Source: a virus. From it: 36,731 nucleotides of DNA. The stretch is taken from IMG/VR virus record IMGVR_UViG_3300044491_001809, positions 1-36,731 of that record, one strand, 5' to 3'. The translations under genes were made by a program, and so were the position numbers. Numbering within the stretch: position 1 is the stretch's first letter; each line of letters starts with the position of its first letter. Of the stretch, positions 7,148 through 14,497 are shown in pieces. Under the pieces are notes generated by a model that saw nothing but the letters and a program-made list of their open reading frames with translations, did no database searches and had not been told where the DNA came from.

Positions 7148-7312
7148 CTAACCTTTCCTATTTTCTTGGCCCATTGCACTCATAATAAGTAGAATATAAA
7201 GTATAGGCCATGCCCACCCTGTAATATATCCTGTAATATGCAGAGTCATCAATACTACGCCTGTAAGACCAGTAGTACCGATTCCGCTAGTTTGTGGCTT
7301 TGGAAATTTCAT
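7148..7312 (-). CDS. Small membrane protein, 54 aa
   Basis: First gene downstream of the strong sigma70-type promoter at 7341-7369. ATG at 7312, with ATAGGAGTAGC giving a good Shine-Dalgarno. The sequence begins MKFPKPQTSGIGTTG and has a hydrophobic stretch from about residue 16 to 46 broken by Gly/Trp, consistent with one or two membrane passes, then a short charged tail. The stop is one base before the next ATG. Tiny membrane proteins expressed first in T4-like phages can act in superinfection exclusion or host membrane takeover; here that is a guess from position. Confidence 0.68.
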   Translation of the reverse strand: MKFPKPQTSGIGTTGLTGVVLMTLHITGYITGWAWPILYILLIMSAMGQENRKG

Positions 7313-7340
7313 ATGCTACTCCTATAATTAATTTTATTAC

Positions 7341-7369
7341 ATTATAGCGTATTATGAATAGAATGTCAA
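7341..7369 (-). promoter_or_regulatory. Strong sigma70-type promoter (TTGACA-N17-TATAAT)
   Basis: Perfect -35 (7364-7369) and -10 (7341-7346) hexamers with an optimal 17-base spacer on the minus strand. The -35 box overlaps the TGA stop of the HAD gene. It drives the two small membrane proteins and the replication/redox operon that ends with thyX. The bases around the -10 (GCTATAATGTAA) are identical to those of the promoter at 28703-28731. Confidence 0.9.
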
Positions 7370-7938
7370 CCTGTTTTGGTAAGAATTATGTTAAAGATAT
7401 CTTCCCATGTATCAGCTCTTTCAATGCCTTCATGCTCGAAATCTTTGTTATATGGGTGTGTAATTAGAATAGGTTTGTGGCCAGCTTCTAAGCCTGCAAT
7501 AGCATTTTGTGGTTTATCTTCAATCCACCAATGCCCAGGCGCCCAATTTTTTAAATGCTCGTCTTTGTCACTGCCTGTAGCAATACAAGTACATTCAGTA
7601 ATAACTTTACCAAATAGCATCTCTAAATTATATTTGCGTAGATATCCTGCATATATATCTTCGCTTTGGCTTGTTAAACATTCAAAAGTATAGCCTTCAT
7701 CTTCAAAACGTTCTAACCATTTTACTGCACCTGGAATAGGTTTAAGATATCCCATCCAAGCACTTTCGTTAAATCTGTTTGTGAGAGAGTCTGATAGTGC
7801 TTGCTCTATTCCAAAGCGTGTGCTTTGTTTATAGACACCTTCTTTTTTTACTTCATAGCCTTTGGAATTCATCCATTTGGTAAACGCTGGCTCCCATTCT
7901 AATAGGACACCGTCTACGTCAGTCAATATTGGTAACAA
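7366..7938 (-). CDS. HAD-superfamily phosphatase, about 190 aa
   Basis: Haloacid dehalogenase-type hydrolase. Motif I is LTDVDGVLLEWE right at the N-terminus, with the two aspartates of DxDG; motif II region LTSQSED; and a late WWIEDKPQNAIAGLEAGHKP that fits motif IV (acidic residues plus the nucleotide-phosphatase-like pattern). Similar phage proteins are often called 5'(3')-deoxyribonucleotidases, but the substrate is not shown. The start is uncertain: the frame is open from a GTG at 7989 and an ATG at 7980, both deep inside mazG, while a TTG at 7938 lies one base after the mazG stop and places motif I at the expected position, so I prefer it. Confidence 0.8.
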   Translation of the reverse strand: MLPILTDVDGVLLEWEPAFTKWMNSKGYEVKKEGVYKQSTRFGIEQALSDSLTNRFNESAWMGYLKPIPGAVKWLERFEDEGYTFECLTSQSEDIYAGYLRKYNLEMLFGKVITECTCIATGSDKDEHLKNWAPGHWWIEDKPQNAIAGLEAGHKPILITHPYNKDFEHEGIERADTWEDIFNIILTKTG

Positions 7939-7939
7939 T

Positions 7940-8383
7940 TTAGAGATCGCCTTCTTTTCTATTCTCACTGTAATGAACATTAAACTCACCGCCCGGATAG
8001 CGTGACTTTAATTTGTTTACATTTTCTTCTACGACTTCATTAGGGTCCAACCCAAGTGCCCTACAAGAATTAACCCAATACCAAATAATATCGCCAAGTT
8101 CTCGTTTAATATGAAACTTAGTTTCATCATCCATAGGCTTACCTTGGAATACACATTTTTTAACAATTTCACTAAATTCGCCTCCTTCGCTTGCAATACC
8201 AGTTGCACCTGTCATTAGTAGTGCAATGTTAACTTCATCATTTAATTCGTGTAAGCGTGCCTGTAAAAAACTCCAGTCGTTTGATTCTTCTGACGTCACA
8301 CCTTCAACAAATTCCTTGTACTTATTTAAATCTACGTTATTCAATTTCTTGGTCTCTTTCTTTGAGTTCGTGTTTAATTTCAT
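7940..8383 (-). CDS. mazG: MazG-like nucleotide pyrophosphohydrolase, 147 aa
   Basis: All-alpha NTP pyrophosphatase of the MazG type, which hydrolyses (d)NTPs, and in cyanophages dGTP/dCTP, to monophosphates. The metal-binding pattern ExxE...ExxD is visible as E66-GG-E69 and E95-LG-D98 (SEGGEFSEIVKK and KRELGDIIWY), followed by ALGLDPNEVVEENVNKLKSR, the standard C-terminal helix. The ATG at 8383 overlaps the upstream small gene by 47 bases; a TTG at 8344 that overlaps that gene's stop (TTGAATAA) would trim 13 Lys/Asn-rich residues and may be the true start. Downstream, the HAD phosphatase follows, a plausible pair for nucleotide pool control. Confidence 0.88.
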   Translation of the reverse strand: MKLNTNSKKETKKLNNVDLNKYKEFVEGVTSEESNDWSFLQARLHELNDEVNIALLMTGATGIASEGGEFSEIVKKCVFQGKPMDDETKFHIKRELGDIIWYWVNSCRALGLDPNEVVEENVNKLKSRYPGGEFNVHYSENRKEGDL

Positions 8384-8483
8384 CTTCCGCTTGCATTATT
8401 TTATAACGCATTTGGACATCTTCTGTGATATGATAGACTGCGTCTAACTTTCTTAATTTTGCCTTCAGTCCATTAGTGGACAA
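8337..8483 (-). CDS. Small charged helical protein, about 48 aa
   Basis: The open frame extends to 8531, but no ATG exists; a TTG at 8483 lies at the end of the co-chaperonin gene and gives a 48-residue product rich in Lys, Glu and Asp that is predicted almost wholly helical (LKAKLRKLDAVYHITEDVQM onward). No family is recognised. The gene sits between the gp31-like gene and mazG, overlapping both ends. Coding is supported by its conserved place in a gapless gene string and by the helix-friendly composition, but the start is uncertain. Confidence 0.5.
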   Translation of the reverse strand: MSTNGLKAKLRKLDAVYHITEDVQMRYKIMQAEDEIKHELKERDQEIE

Positions 8484-8910
8484 AGTCTTCAGGTCTAGCT
8501 TTATCGGAGTGGAAGTCAATTTCTTCTCCAATTCTTAAATCATTATCAGGTGCTTGATCACTCCAACCAATTACACTTTCAGCTTCAACCATTCTAATTG
8601 TAATTGGTTCGCCTGCTAATGTAATTTCAAGTCCTCTAGTCCAACGACCGTGTTCAACTAGGATCCAATCACCTATTTCGTATGGATCTTTGTTGTCTGG
8701 ACCTTTTGAATGTACTTGTGCCCAACGTGGGTAGATACCTCTAGTTTCGCCATCATCACTTCGGATAATAATACCACCTTTAGTAGTCTGTTCACCGAAG
8801 TGCATGTTGTGTACTAATACTCTGTTTTTGATTGGACGGATTGTATCAGCAATAATTGTGCCTTGCACACCTTTCTTGCCTGCCGCCATTGCTTCGTAAT
8901 CAAAACTCAT
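8473..8910 (-). CDS. 31: GroES-like co-chaperonin, T4 gp31-related, 145 aa
   Basis: Predicted co-chaperonin that caps host GroEL; T4 gp31 replaces GroES to fold the major capsid protein. The core IRPIKNRVLVHNM (24-36) resembles the GroES opening RPLxDRVLV, followed by GEQTTKGGIII, the mobile loop that contacts GroEL, and a later DWILVEHGRWTRGLEI that fits the VGDxVLF / G strand region. It is longer than GroES because of N- and C-terminal extensions. It overlaps the 131-aa gene by one base (TAATG). Confidence 0.8.
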   Translation of the reverse strand: MSFDYEAMAAGKKGVQGTIIADTIRPIKNRVLVHNMHFGEQTTKGGIIIRSDDGETRGIYPRWAQVHSKGPDNKDPYEIGDWILVEHGRWTRGLEITLAGEPITIRMVEAESVIGWSDQAPDNDLRIGEEIDFHSDKARPEDFVH

Positions 8911-9305
8911 TATTCACCTCTTTTTACAAAGTTGCCGTCTTCGTCTTCAACCCAATCATCAGCTTCTTCTTTTGCTTCAGCTTTTGTTTGGCCTGCTTTT
9001 GCTTTAGTAGAACGTGGCTTAGGTGCTTCAACTTCTGTTGCTTCAGCTACCGGCTCTTCTACTACAGGTGCTCTTTCAGATGCTTCGAACTGTGTAGGCT
9101 CAACATTATCTTCATAGTAATCACGTAAAACTTCTTCACGCTTTTTAATAATCTTTCCACCTGGACCTAGTTCATCGCCTCTAGCATTTACACGAACATT
9201 GCCCACTGCTGGTGTTAGTTCGTTTCTTTGTCTTAGCAAATCCATATCAACAGGTTTACCCTGCATTGATCTGTATTGCTTACGACCTGTTTGCTTTACT
9301 GCCAT
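8910..9305 (-). CDS. Conserved phage protein with acidic low-complexity tail, 131 aa
   Basis: ATG at 9305 has a strong GAAGGAG Shine-Dalgarno seven bases upstream; the frame is open further to 9353, but that part overlaps the upstream gene. The first ~70 residues are basic and compact (MAVKQTGRKQYRSMQGKP, then NELTPAVGNVRVNARGDELG and a Gly-Pro-Gly-Gly turn); the remaining half is rich in Glu, Ala, Pro and Lys and is probably disordered. I recall similar proteins in T4-like cyanophages without a known function. It sits directly before the co-chaperonin gene and may be a virion or assembly protein, but this is not shown. Confidence 0.7.
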   Translation of the reverse strand: MAVKQTGRKQYRSMQGKPVDMDLLRQRNELTPAVGNVRVNARGDELGPGGKIIKKREEVLRDYYEDNVEPTQFEASERAPVVEEPVAEATEVEAPKPRSTKAKAGQTKAEAKEEADDWVEDEDGNFVKRGE

Positions 9306-9331
9306 TTTAGTCTCCTTCGTTATATTAGTAC

Positions 9332-9895
9332 TTATCTCAAGAACTCTCTCCAATCCAGTTCAAACTGGATTGAATCAATCTTATGTACACCAATTAAATA
9401 TAGCACATAACTTGCCACACTTGATCCTCTACCTACACCCCATACAATGTTATTCTCACGCATAAAGTCTACAAGATATATCATATACTGTAGTAACGGA
9501 TACATACCACGATACTGATATTCAGTAAGTTCTTCAGTTACTCTGATCCATTCATACGTATGTGTATCACGTAAAGTAACAGGATCATCTATTTGATATT
9601 TCTCCATTAACTTTGCTTCAAGCCATTTGTTAGGATTAATTTCTTTATACTTCTGAGGCATAAACCAATCGCTTTGGCATACACCGTCAAATGTTTTTTC
9701 GTCTACATCTAGTGGAATATATTTTTGCAATGGAGACATACCTTGTTCTTCCATTACTGTATTAAATTTGTCTATATCATCATTGGCGTCACAGAGAACT
9801 ACATGACACTTGTCGATATTACCACTATAGATCATATCAACTAGATCACGATTTGTAAATCTCGGGATTCCTAGCTTGTCTGTTTTCATTAGCAT
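9332..9895 (-). CDS. Stand-alone DNA polymerase III alpha-like fragment, 187 aa
   Basis: The C-terminal ~70 residues match the region of bacterial DnaE that joins the PHP domain to the palm: EYQYRGMYPLLQYMIYLVDF, then VGRGSSVASYVLYLIG with VHKIDSIQFELDWREFLR, parallel to DnaE VGPGRGSAAGSLVAYxLxITxIDPLxxxLLFERFLN. The protein stops exactly there, before the PDFDxDF catalytic aspartates, so it cannot polymerise DNA. The N-terminal half has no obvious PHP metal residues. The next gene starts with its own strong RBS, so this does not look like a recent frameshift. It may bind or mimic host Pol III, or be a structural relic. A promoter-like element with a palindromic spacer lies just upstream. Confidence 0.75.
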   Translation of the reverse strand: MLMKTDKLGIPRFTNRDLVDMIYSGNIDKCHVVLCDANDDIDKFNTVMEEQGMSPLQKYIPLDVDEKTFDGVCQSDWFMPQKYKEINPNKWLEAKLMEKYQIDDPVTLRDTHTYEWIRVTEELTEYQYRGMYPLLQYMIYLVDFMRENNIVWGVGRGSSVASYVLYLIGVHKIDSIQFELDWREFLR

Positions 9896-9901
9896 ACACT
9901 T

Positions 9902-9930
9902 ATTTTAACTGATATTAATCAGTTTGTCAA
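9902..9930 (-). promoter_or_regulatory. Sigma70-like promoter with palindromic spacer (candidate operator)
   Basis: Minus strand: TTGACA (9925-9930), 17-base spacer, TAAAAT (9902-9907). The spacer region is filled by an inverted repeat, AACTGAT-n4-ATCAGTT at 9907-9924, which is perfect over 7 bp per arm. The element overlaps the last codons and stop of the 80-aa gene. Transcription would begin at about the ATG of the DnaE-like gene, so a transcript may be leaderless or serve genes further on. Confidence 0.45.
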
Positions 9931-10147
9931 GATCTAAATCGCCATTTTGTTGATTTTTTTCTCGTTCTAGCTTTTCTTTTGCTTCTTTTATTAGTGCTTC
10001 TTGCTTATAGTACTCAATAAATGTACTAATCTGCTCTTTTATGTGAGGGTTATTAGCTTGAAAATACTTCTTAGTTAGATCTGATACTTTATCGTATATT
10101 TGAGATACTGTCATATCTGATGTATCTTCTTGAAACGGATGAAGCAT
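9905..10147 (-). CDS. Small coiled-coil protein, 80 aa, unknown function
   Basis: Begins MLHPFQEDTSDMTVSQIYDK and continues with a long Lys/Glu-rich helix (about residues 35-68) likely to form a coiled coil, then a short acidic end. No catalytic motif, no membrane segment. Its start lies one base downstream of the stop of the 201-aa virion-type gene, so it is probably co-transcribed with the structural block. I recall similar short proteins in T4-like marine phages but no function. The last codons contain the palindrome of the candidate promoter at 9902-9930. Confidence 0.7.
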   Translation of the reverse strand: MLHPFQEDTSDMTVSQIYDKVSDLTKKYFQANNPHIKEQISTFIEYYKQEALIKEAKEKLEREKNQQNGDLDLDKLINIS

Positions 10148-10148
10148 T

Positions 10149-10754
10149 TTACTGATAGATGCCTAAATATTCTGCCCAAACAGTTGCACCACTATCATAA
10201 CTTACAAATTCAAAAGCATAATACTTAGTAGATTCTCCAAGATTTGGAGCACCAATTACTGCTGTAAGATCATTTGATGGCCAGTTAGTGTTTGTTTTAA
10301 TAGTTCCACCACCTGCATTACTTGCAAATGTAATAGTTCTATTATCTGAAGCACCTGCCGCTAGATCACTTTTAACATGTACCCGTACTCTACCGGTTTT
10401 TGCTGTTGTACTTGACCAGTTGGCAAGTGTAAGCGTAATATCTGCACCTACTGTAAATTCTTGATAAGCACCATTGTCAACGTTAATGTTTTGGCTAGTG
10501 TTAACTGTTGTTGTAGCAATAAATGCAGTTTCTGTTGTATTCTTAAAATCAGCATTAATAATGCTATTTCCTAAGAAATTGTTATCTGCATTCTTTACTG
10601 CACCGTTTGTTTGTAAAGCTACTATCTCAGCTTTCGCCGCAACAAAGTTTGAGCTAATTACACTGAAGTTATCTCGAAATCCTTGCGAATCATTGTCTTG
10701 TCCTGCAACTGGGTAGTTTGCATTTACTCCAGTATCATTAATATTACTTGCCAT
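10149..10754 (-). CDS. Putative virion/fibre-associated protein, 201 aa
   Basis: The N-terminal segment (GQDNDSQGFRDNFSVISSNF, residues 18-37) is a diverged copy of the module DGTGDxxREAFxKxNxNFxEL that begins three other proteins in this block. The rest is Thr/Ala/Asn-rich and beta-strand-like, ending with an aromatic GATVWAEYLGIYQ. It is the last gene of the virion block and has its own late octamer (10776-10783) and GAGAGGAT Shine-Dalgarno. A fibre or fibre-attached role is inferred from composition and neighbours. Confidence 0.7.
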   Translation of the reverse strand: MASNINDTGVNANYPVAGQDNDSQGFRDNFSVISSNFVAAKAEIVALQTNGAVKNADNNFLGNSIINADFKNTTETAFIATTTVNTSQNINVDNGAYQEFTVGADITLTLANWSSTTAKTGRVRVHVKSDLAAGASDNRTITFASNAGGGTIKTNTNWPSNDLTAVIGAPNLGESTKYYAFEFVSYDSGATVWAEYLGIYQ

Positions 10755-10775
10755 AATTTATCCTCTCGTTGCTAT

Positions 10776-10783
10776 TATTTATC
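10776..10783 (-). promoter_or_regulatory. Late promoter, GATAAATA
   Basis: Minus-strand octamer 21 bases upstream of the ATG at 10754, in the gap between two structural genes. Confidence 0.55.
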
Positions 10784-10787
10784 AGCA

Positions 10788-13745
10788 TTATACATTGAAT
10801 TGGTAATTTGCGAACGGAACATATTGTTCATTACTATTACCATCTGTACTATCGATATTGTATCTTTCAATTTCAATATCTAGTTGTTTAAAGTTAAAGT
10901 TACTATTATTAATATTTAGAATTATACTATCAGCTTCGCCTGGTCTACAGTAGCATAGTGGTACTGCTAGTTTAAAGCCTAGTTCTGCTTGTCCTACTGT
11001 TTGTGAAGTACGCATCCACAGTGGATAAAACTCTCTTAGATTTGCACCTATTGCTCTAATTCTATCTCTCATATTTGTAATATTACTAATATATTTTCTT
11101 TGATCTTTACTATCACTTATTTTAATAGCATTACTATCCATTTTGATTGTGTTAGTCTGTGGACGTAATCTTAATGTATCTGAACTTATGCTACTGTCAA
11201 TACTTTGACTGCTAACTATTGTTCCGTCTTGTAGTTCAACAGTAATACTGCCTCCTGGGTTGAAGCTTACTGGACCAAGTCTTGTAAAGATTGCAAGTGA
11301 TCCTGATGAAGCAGGACTATTACCATCACCACCTCTAAGTCCTAAGTCAAAGAATCCTTGACCTGTGCCTACTCCAGTATTATCATCAGTTACACTAAAT
11401 TGAACTTGATCTGTTGTAATTTTATTTTGGGTAGATATAGTAAAGTCTACTTTTGTCTTGCCTTTACCAGCATCAGGCTCTGCAGGATCAATAACATCTA
11501 CGTAAATTACTTCATAAACTGTATCGTTACTTCCTGGATTTTTTGCTACTGCTTTTTTAACAGCGCCTAGTTTATATTTTTTTCTTTTATGATTTTTAGC
11601 TACTGCCGCAACAAATTCTGCTATAGATTTAGTTTCAATACCAGCATAGGCTAACATTTTGATTTGAGGTTGTAAACCAAAACTAACATCGTTTGGTCTG
11701 TAAATACTGCCTGGTGTAAAGATAGTAGGATCTGATATAAAGTTTCTAAAAGAATTTCTTTGTGTTTGTTTTAACATAGGAACCATTGATATACTACTGT
11801 AAAGAGTATCATCAGGATCAGTTGTTGTAATAGTGAATGACCTAGTTGTAGCACTAAATTGGAATTGATCTTGTGCTTTAACTGTAAATGTATAACTTCT
11901 ATCAATAGTTGTTGTAGCACCATCAAATGTTGTTTGTGTTGTAGTTTTATCTATAGTTGTAAGCCCAGGCTTGCCTGTCGAACCAAACTGATTAATCTTA
12001 CCTTGTAACTGTCCGTCAATAGCAAGTGTAAGTCCGGGTGGTAACTTTCCTGAATCCAATGTATATAGCACAACAGCATTAGGCACACTACTTGTAGCAC
12101 TAACATTTAGTGTACTAACAAAGTTAGCTCTAAGATTTCCTAGTGTAGATGCTGTATTCCATGTAATTGCACTTTCGATTTCACCTAGTAGTTTAACTGT
12201 AAATTCTTTATCTTTTGTTACTGTTGGGTTTACACTTGATGTTGTTCTTTTATCAAAACTGTAAAATGACATAGTAACAACTTTATTTGCAACCGTTGCA
12301 CCAAATGCATCATAAGTTTTGTAACCTACATTGGAAATGGTTCCTAAAAACTTTCCTCGTAGAAAGTCATCATTACCTACTTCAATTTTAGTTACAGATT
12401 TGTCAGTTGATGTAGATGTTACTCTACCATTTTCTATAGTCCATACACTTTTACCTATAACATCAATTGCTTTATAACTTTTGTTATCTCCTGAATCTGC
12501 TTCAGTAATAGGAATTTCATTGAAAACAATCCAACCTGTTGCTCCTAATCCATTAAACAAGCTATCAGCAAAATCTGTAAATGCTATATTATCTGCACCA
12601 CTCCAAGTTTGTCCAACACCTATATTGTTTGCAAAAGATTGGGTAGTTGTACTAGCTGTTGATCCTAATTGTCTTAGTGCTTCTATTGTAAATTTATATT
12701 CTGTAGTAACTGCTGGCTGATAAGGAATACGTCCTGCAATCTCGCCAGTCGTACTATCAATACTCATACCAGGAGGTAAAGCACTTGTAGATCCGTCTGC
12801 GTTTGATTTTTTAACTGTAAAACTAATTATACCTTGATTACTTGTAGGATCATAGACATCTAAGAATAGTGTTACATAATTATTAGCTCTTCGATAACCT
12901 AAGTCGCTTGGTGTTAACCAAACAGGTGCTCTTAGATATGTATTATCTGCTGTAAACAATCCTGTAGCAAGTTGCATAATAGTATTATCTGATCTTAGGA
13001 AATCGTCTCCTACAAGATAAATTTGAAATTTGCGTTCTGCTATAGTAATGCCGTCACTAGCACTAACAGTAAATTCGTAATATCTATTTAATTTTTTAGG
13101 ACTTTGTGTAGGAACTGCATAATCGTAAAATGTTGTATCGTAATAATAACTTTCAAAACCATTTGCACTCTTTACTCCAAAGTCGAATGGGAAAGTACCG
13201 TATACATTACTATCAAAATAACCTGTTGATGATCGTTTTTCTAATGCTAATATTGGTTCAACTACGCCAGTAAGTTTACCTGTAGTTCTTCCTAGTTCGA
13301 TTCCTGGCGGAAGCTCTCCATCATTATCCCCAATAAAATATTCTATATTATCGCCTGCAGGCAAGTCAGGATCAATTACCTGTAACTGAAAATCTACAGG
13401 ACTGCTATCTAGTATATAAAATCTATTGTTAGGACCAAGTGGTAGTGGACCTTCTGCTGTTACCCATGTTGGAGCATCAGCACCATTAATTTTTAATTTA
13501 AGCGTTACATCTTCTTTAATATTGTCTTTGATTGCTCTTAATACAAAAGTAAATGTTCTTAATCTTTTAACTTCAAATGGTGTACCTACTAAACTATCGT
13601 TTTCAATACGAAGTCCTCCGGGTATTTTTCCGCTAATAAGTGAAATTGTTGTGCCAGTAACAATAGGCAAAGCAATAGATTGTGTAATACTTTCTTGGTA
13701 TGTACCTAAATCATGCCCTGTGTTAACGGTCCATAAGTGCGCCAT
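10788..13745 (-). CDS. Large virion structural protein with putative Ig (He_PIG-like) repeats, 985 aa
   Basis: No signal peptide or membrane segment. Repeated stretches of the type LPPGhxhxxxTGxhxGxh are visible: GELPPGIELGRTTGKLTGVV, SALPPGMSIDSTTGEIAGRI, and GKLPPGLTLAIDGQLQGKI; the N-terminus has a degenerate copy (GKIPGGLRIENDSLVGTP). This is the putative Ig/cadherin-like fold found in phage and bacterial surface proteins. Linkers are Thr/Ser/Asp-rich. The C-terminal ~300 residues differ and carry KKYKLGAVKKAVAKNPG and an end rich in Asn/Tyr. Located among fibre genes with its own late octamer (13765-13772), it is likely a tail, neck or fibre component for surface binding. Confidence 0.8.
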   Translation of the reverse strand: MAHLWTVNTGHDLGTYQESITQSIALPIVTGTTISLISGKIPGGLRIENDSLVGTPFEVKRLRTFTFVLRAIKDNIKEDVTLKLKINGADAPTWVTAEGPLPLGPNNRFYILDSSPVDFQLQVIDPDLPAGDNIEYFIGDNDGELPPGIELGRTTGKLTGVVEPILALEKRSSTGYFDSNVYGTFPFDFGVKSANGFESYYYDTTFYDYAVPTQSPKKLNRYYEFTVSASDGITIAERKFQIYLVGDDFLRSDNTIMQLATGLFTADNTYLRAPVWLTPSDLGYRRANNYVTLFLDVYDPTSNQGIISFTVKKSNADGSTSALPPGMSIDSTTGEIAGRIPYQPAVTTEYKFTIEALRQLGSTASTTTQSFANNIGVGQTWSGADNIAFTDFADSLFNGLGATGWIVFNEIPITEADSGDNKSYKAIDVIGKSVWTIENGRVTSTSTDKSVTKIEVGNDDFLRGKFLGTISNVGYKTYDAFGATVANKVVTMSFYSFDKRTTSSVNPTVTKDKEFTVKLLGEIESAITWNTASTLGNLRANFVSTLNVSATSSVPNAVVLYTLDSGKLPPGLTLAIDGQLQGKINQFGSTGKPGLTTIDKTTTQTTFDGATTTIDRSYTFTVKAQDQFQFSATTRSFTITTTDPDDTLYSSISMVPMLKQTQRNSFRNFISDPTIFTPGSIYRPNDVSFGLQPQIKMLAYAGIETKSIAEFVAAVAKNHKRKKYKLGAVKKAVAKNPGSNDTVYEVIYVDVIDPAEPDAGKGKTKVDFTISTQNKITTDQVQFSVTDDNTGVGTGQGFFDLGLRGGDGNSPASSGSLAIFTRLGPVSFNPGGSITVELQDGTIVSSQSIDSSISSDTLRLRPQTNTIKMDSNAIKISDSKDQRKYISNITNMRDRIRAIGANLREFYPLWMRTSQTVGQAELGFKLAVPLCYCRPGEADSIILNINNSNFNFKQLDIEIERYNIDSTDGNSNEQYVPFANYQFNV

Positions 13746-13764
13746 GTATAAACTCCTATATACA

Positions 13765-13772
13765 TATTTATG
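13765..13772 (-). promoter_or_regulatory. Late promoter, CATAAATA
   Basis: Minus-strand octamer 19 bases upstream of the ATG at 13745; it overlaps the stop of the preceding 234-aa fibre gene. A TATAGGAG Shine-Dalgarno follows. Confidence 0.55.
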
Positions 13773-14472
13773 CTATAGGGAGTGTTCCCATATCTGCTGT
13801 AGGTAAAGTTGATCCTGCAAATGCTGGAGAGGATGGATCAGCTTCATACTCAATATCTAAATTATGTGCTAGATATTCTAATGTGTTTGTGAATTCTGAT
13901 GGTACAGCAAGTCCTTGATCAAAAGTTAAATATTGTTGTAGTCCGTCAAATGTTCTAATATCTAAACCATGTACATTACCGGTCATATTACCTACGTTAG
14001 TAATGTTATTAGTTTGTGCGTTTAATGTTGCTGTAAGTTTAGGATCTGTATCAGTTTGTAAAGAAGTTACACTACTAATTGTAAGTGTTGTTCCGTTTAA
14101 ATTTGTTGTAGTAGTTCCACCACCTGCAAGTGTTAGTGAATTACCGTTAGAGTCTAGTGTAATATTATTATTGTCTGCAAATATCTGTACACTTGGCAGT
14201 CCTGTTGCTGTACTATTAATTGTAATAGCGTTAGCATCAGCCGCGAGTGATATTGCCGTACCTGCTACAATTTTTTTAAACTGTAGTTCAGTGCCACTTA
14301 TTTGACCAAACACACCTTCGCCGGCACTACCTAGATTAGCTACAGTAGTTGATTCTGTACTTCTAGCGTTAAGTTCTGTAAAGTTATTGTTTACTTTTAC
14401 AAACGCTTCGCGTAGATCATCACCTGTACCGTCGTTTGCAATAGTTCCAATATTGATAGTTTGTATTGCCAT
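13768..14472 (-). CDS. Tail fibre-like protein with conserved N-terminal module, 234 aa
   Basis: Starts MAIQTINIGTIANDGTGDDL, followed by REAFVKVNNNFTEL: the clearest copy of the N-terminal module shared with the 151-aa and 2400-aa proteins. The remainder is Thr/Asn/Leu-rich with short beta repeats (for example DNNNITLDSNGNSLTLAGGG), as in trimeric fibres. The C-terminal 70 residues contain a more globular section ending TADMGTLPIA. It has a late octamer (14490-14497) and AGGAG before the ATG. A role in host attachment is inferred. Confidence 0.78.
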   Translation of the reverse strand: MAIQTINIGTIANDGTGDDLREAFVKVNNNFTELNARSTESTTVANLGSAGEGVFGQISGTELQFKKIVAGTAISLAADANAITINSTATGLPSVQIFADNNNITLDSNGNSLTLAGGGTTTTNLNGTTLTISSVTSLQTDTDPKLTATLNAQTNNITNVGNMTGNVHGLDIRTFDGLQQYLTFDQGLAVPSEFTNTLEYLAHNLDIEYEADPSSPAFAGSTLPTADMGTLPIA

Positions 14473-14489
14473 ATAAGTCTCCTATACTA

Positions 14490-14497
14490 TATTTATC
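14490..14497 (-). promoter_or_regulatory. Late promoter, GATAAATA
   Basis: Minus-strand octamer 17 bases upstream of the ATG at 14472. It overlaps the end of the subtilase gene and is followed by TATAGGAG. Confidence 0.55.

Noticed and set aside
9332-9895. DnaE-like gene considered as a frameshifted full polymerase
   Set aside because: The following frame encodes an unrelated 131-aa protein with its own strong RBS; no palm motif follows in any frame.
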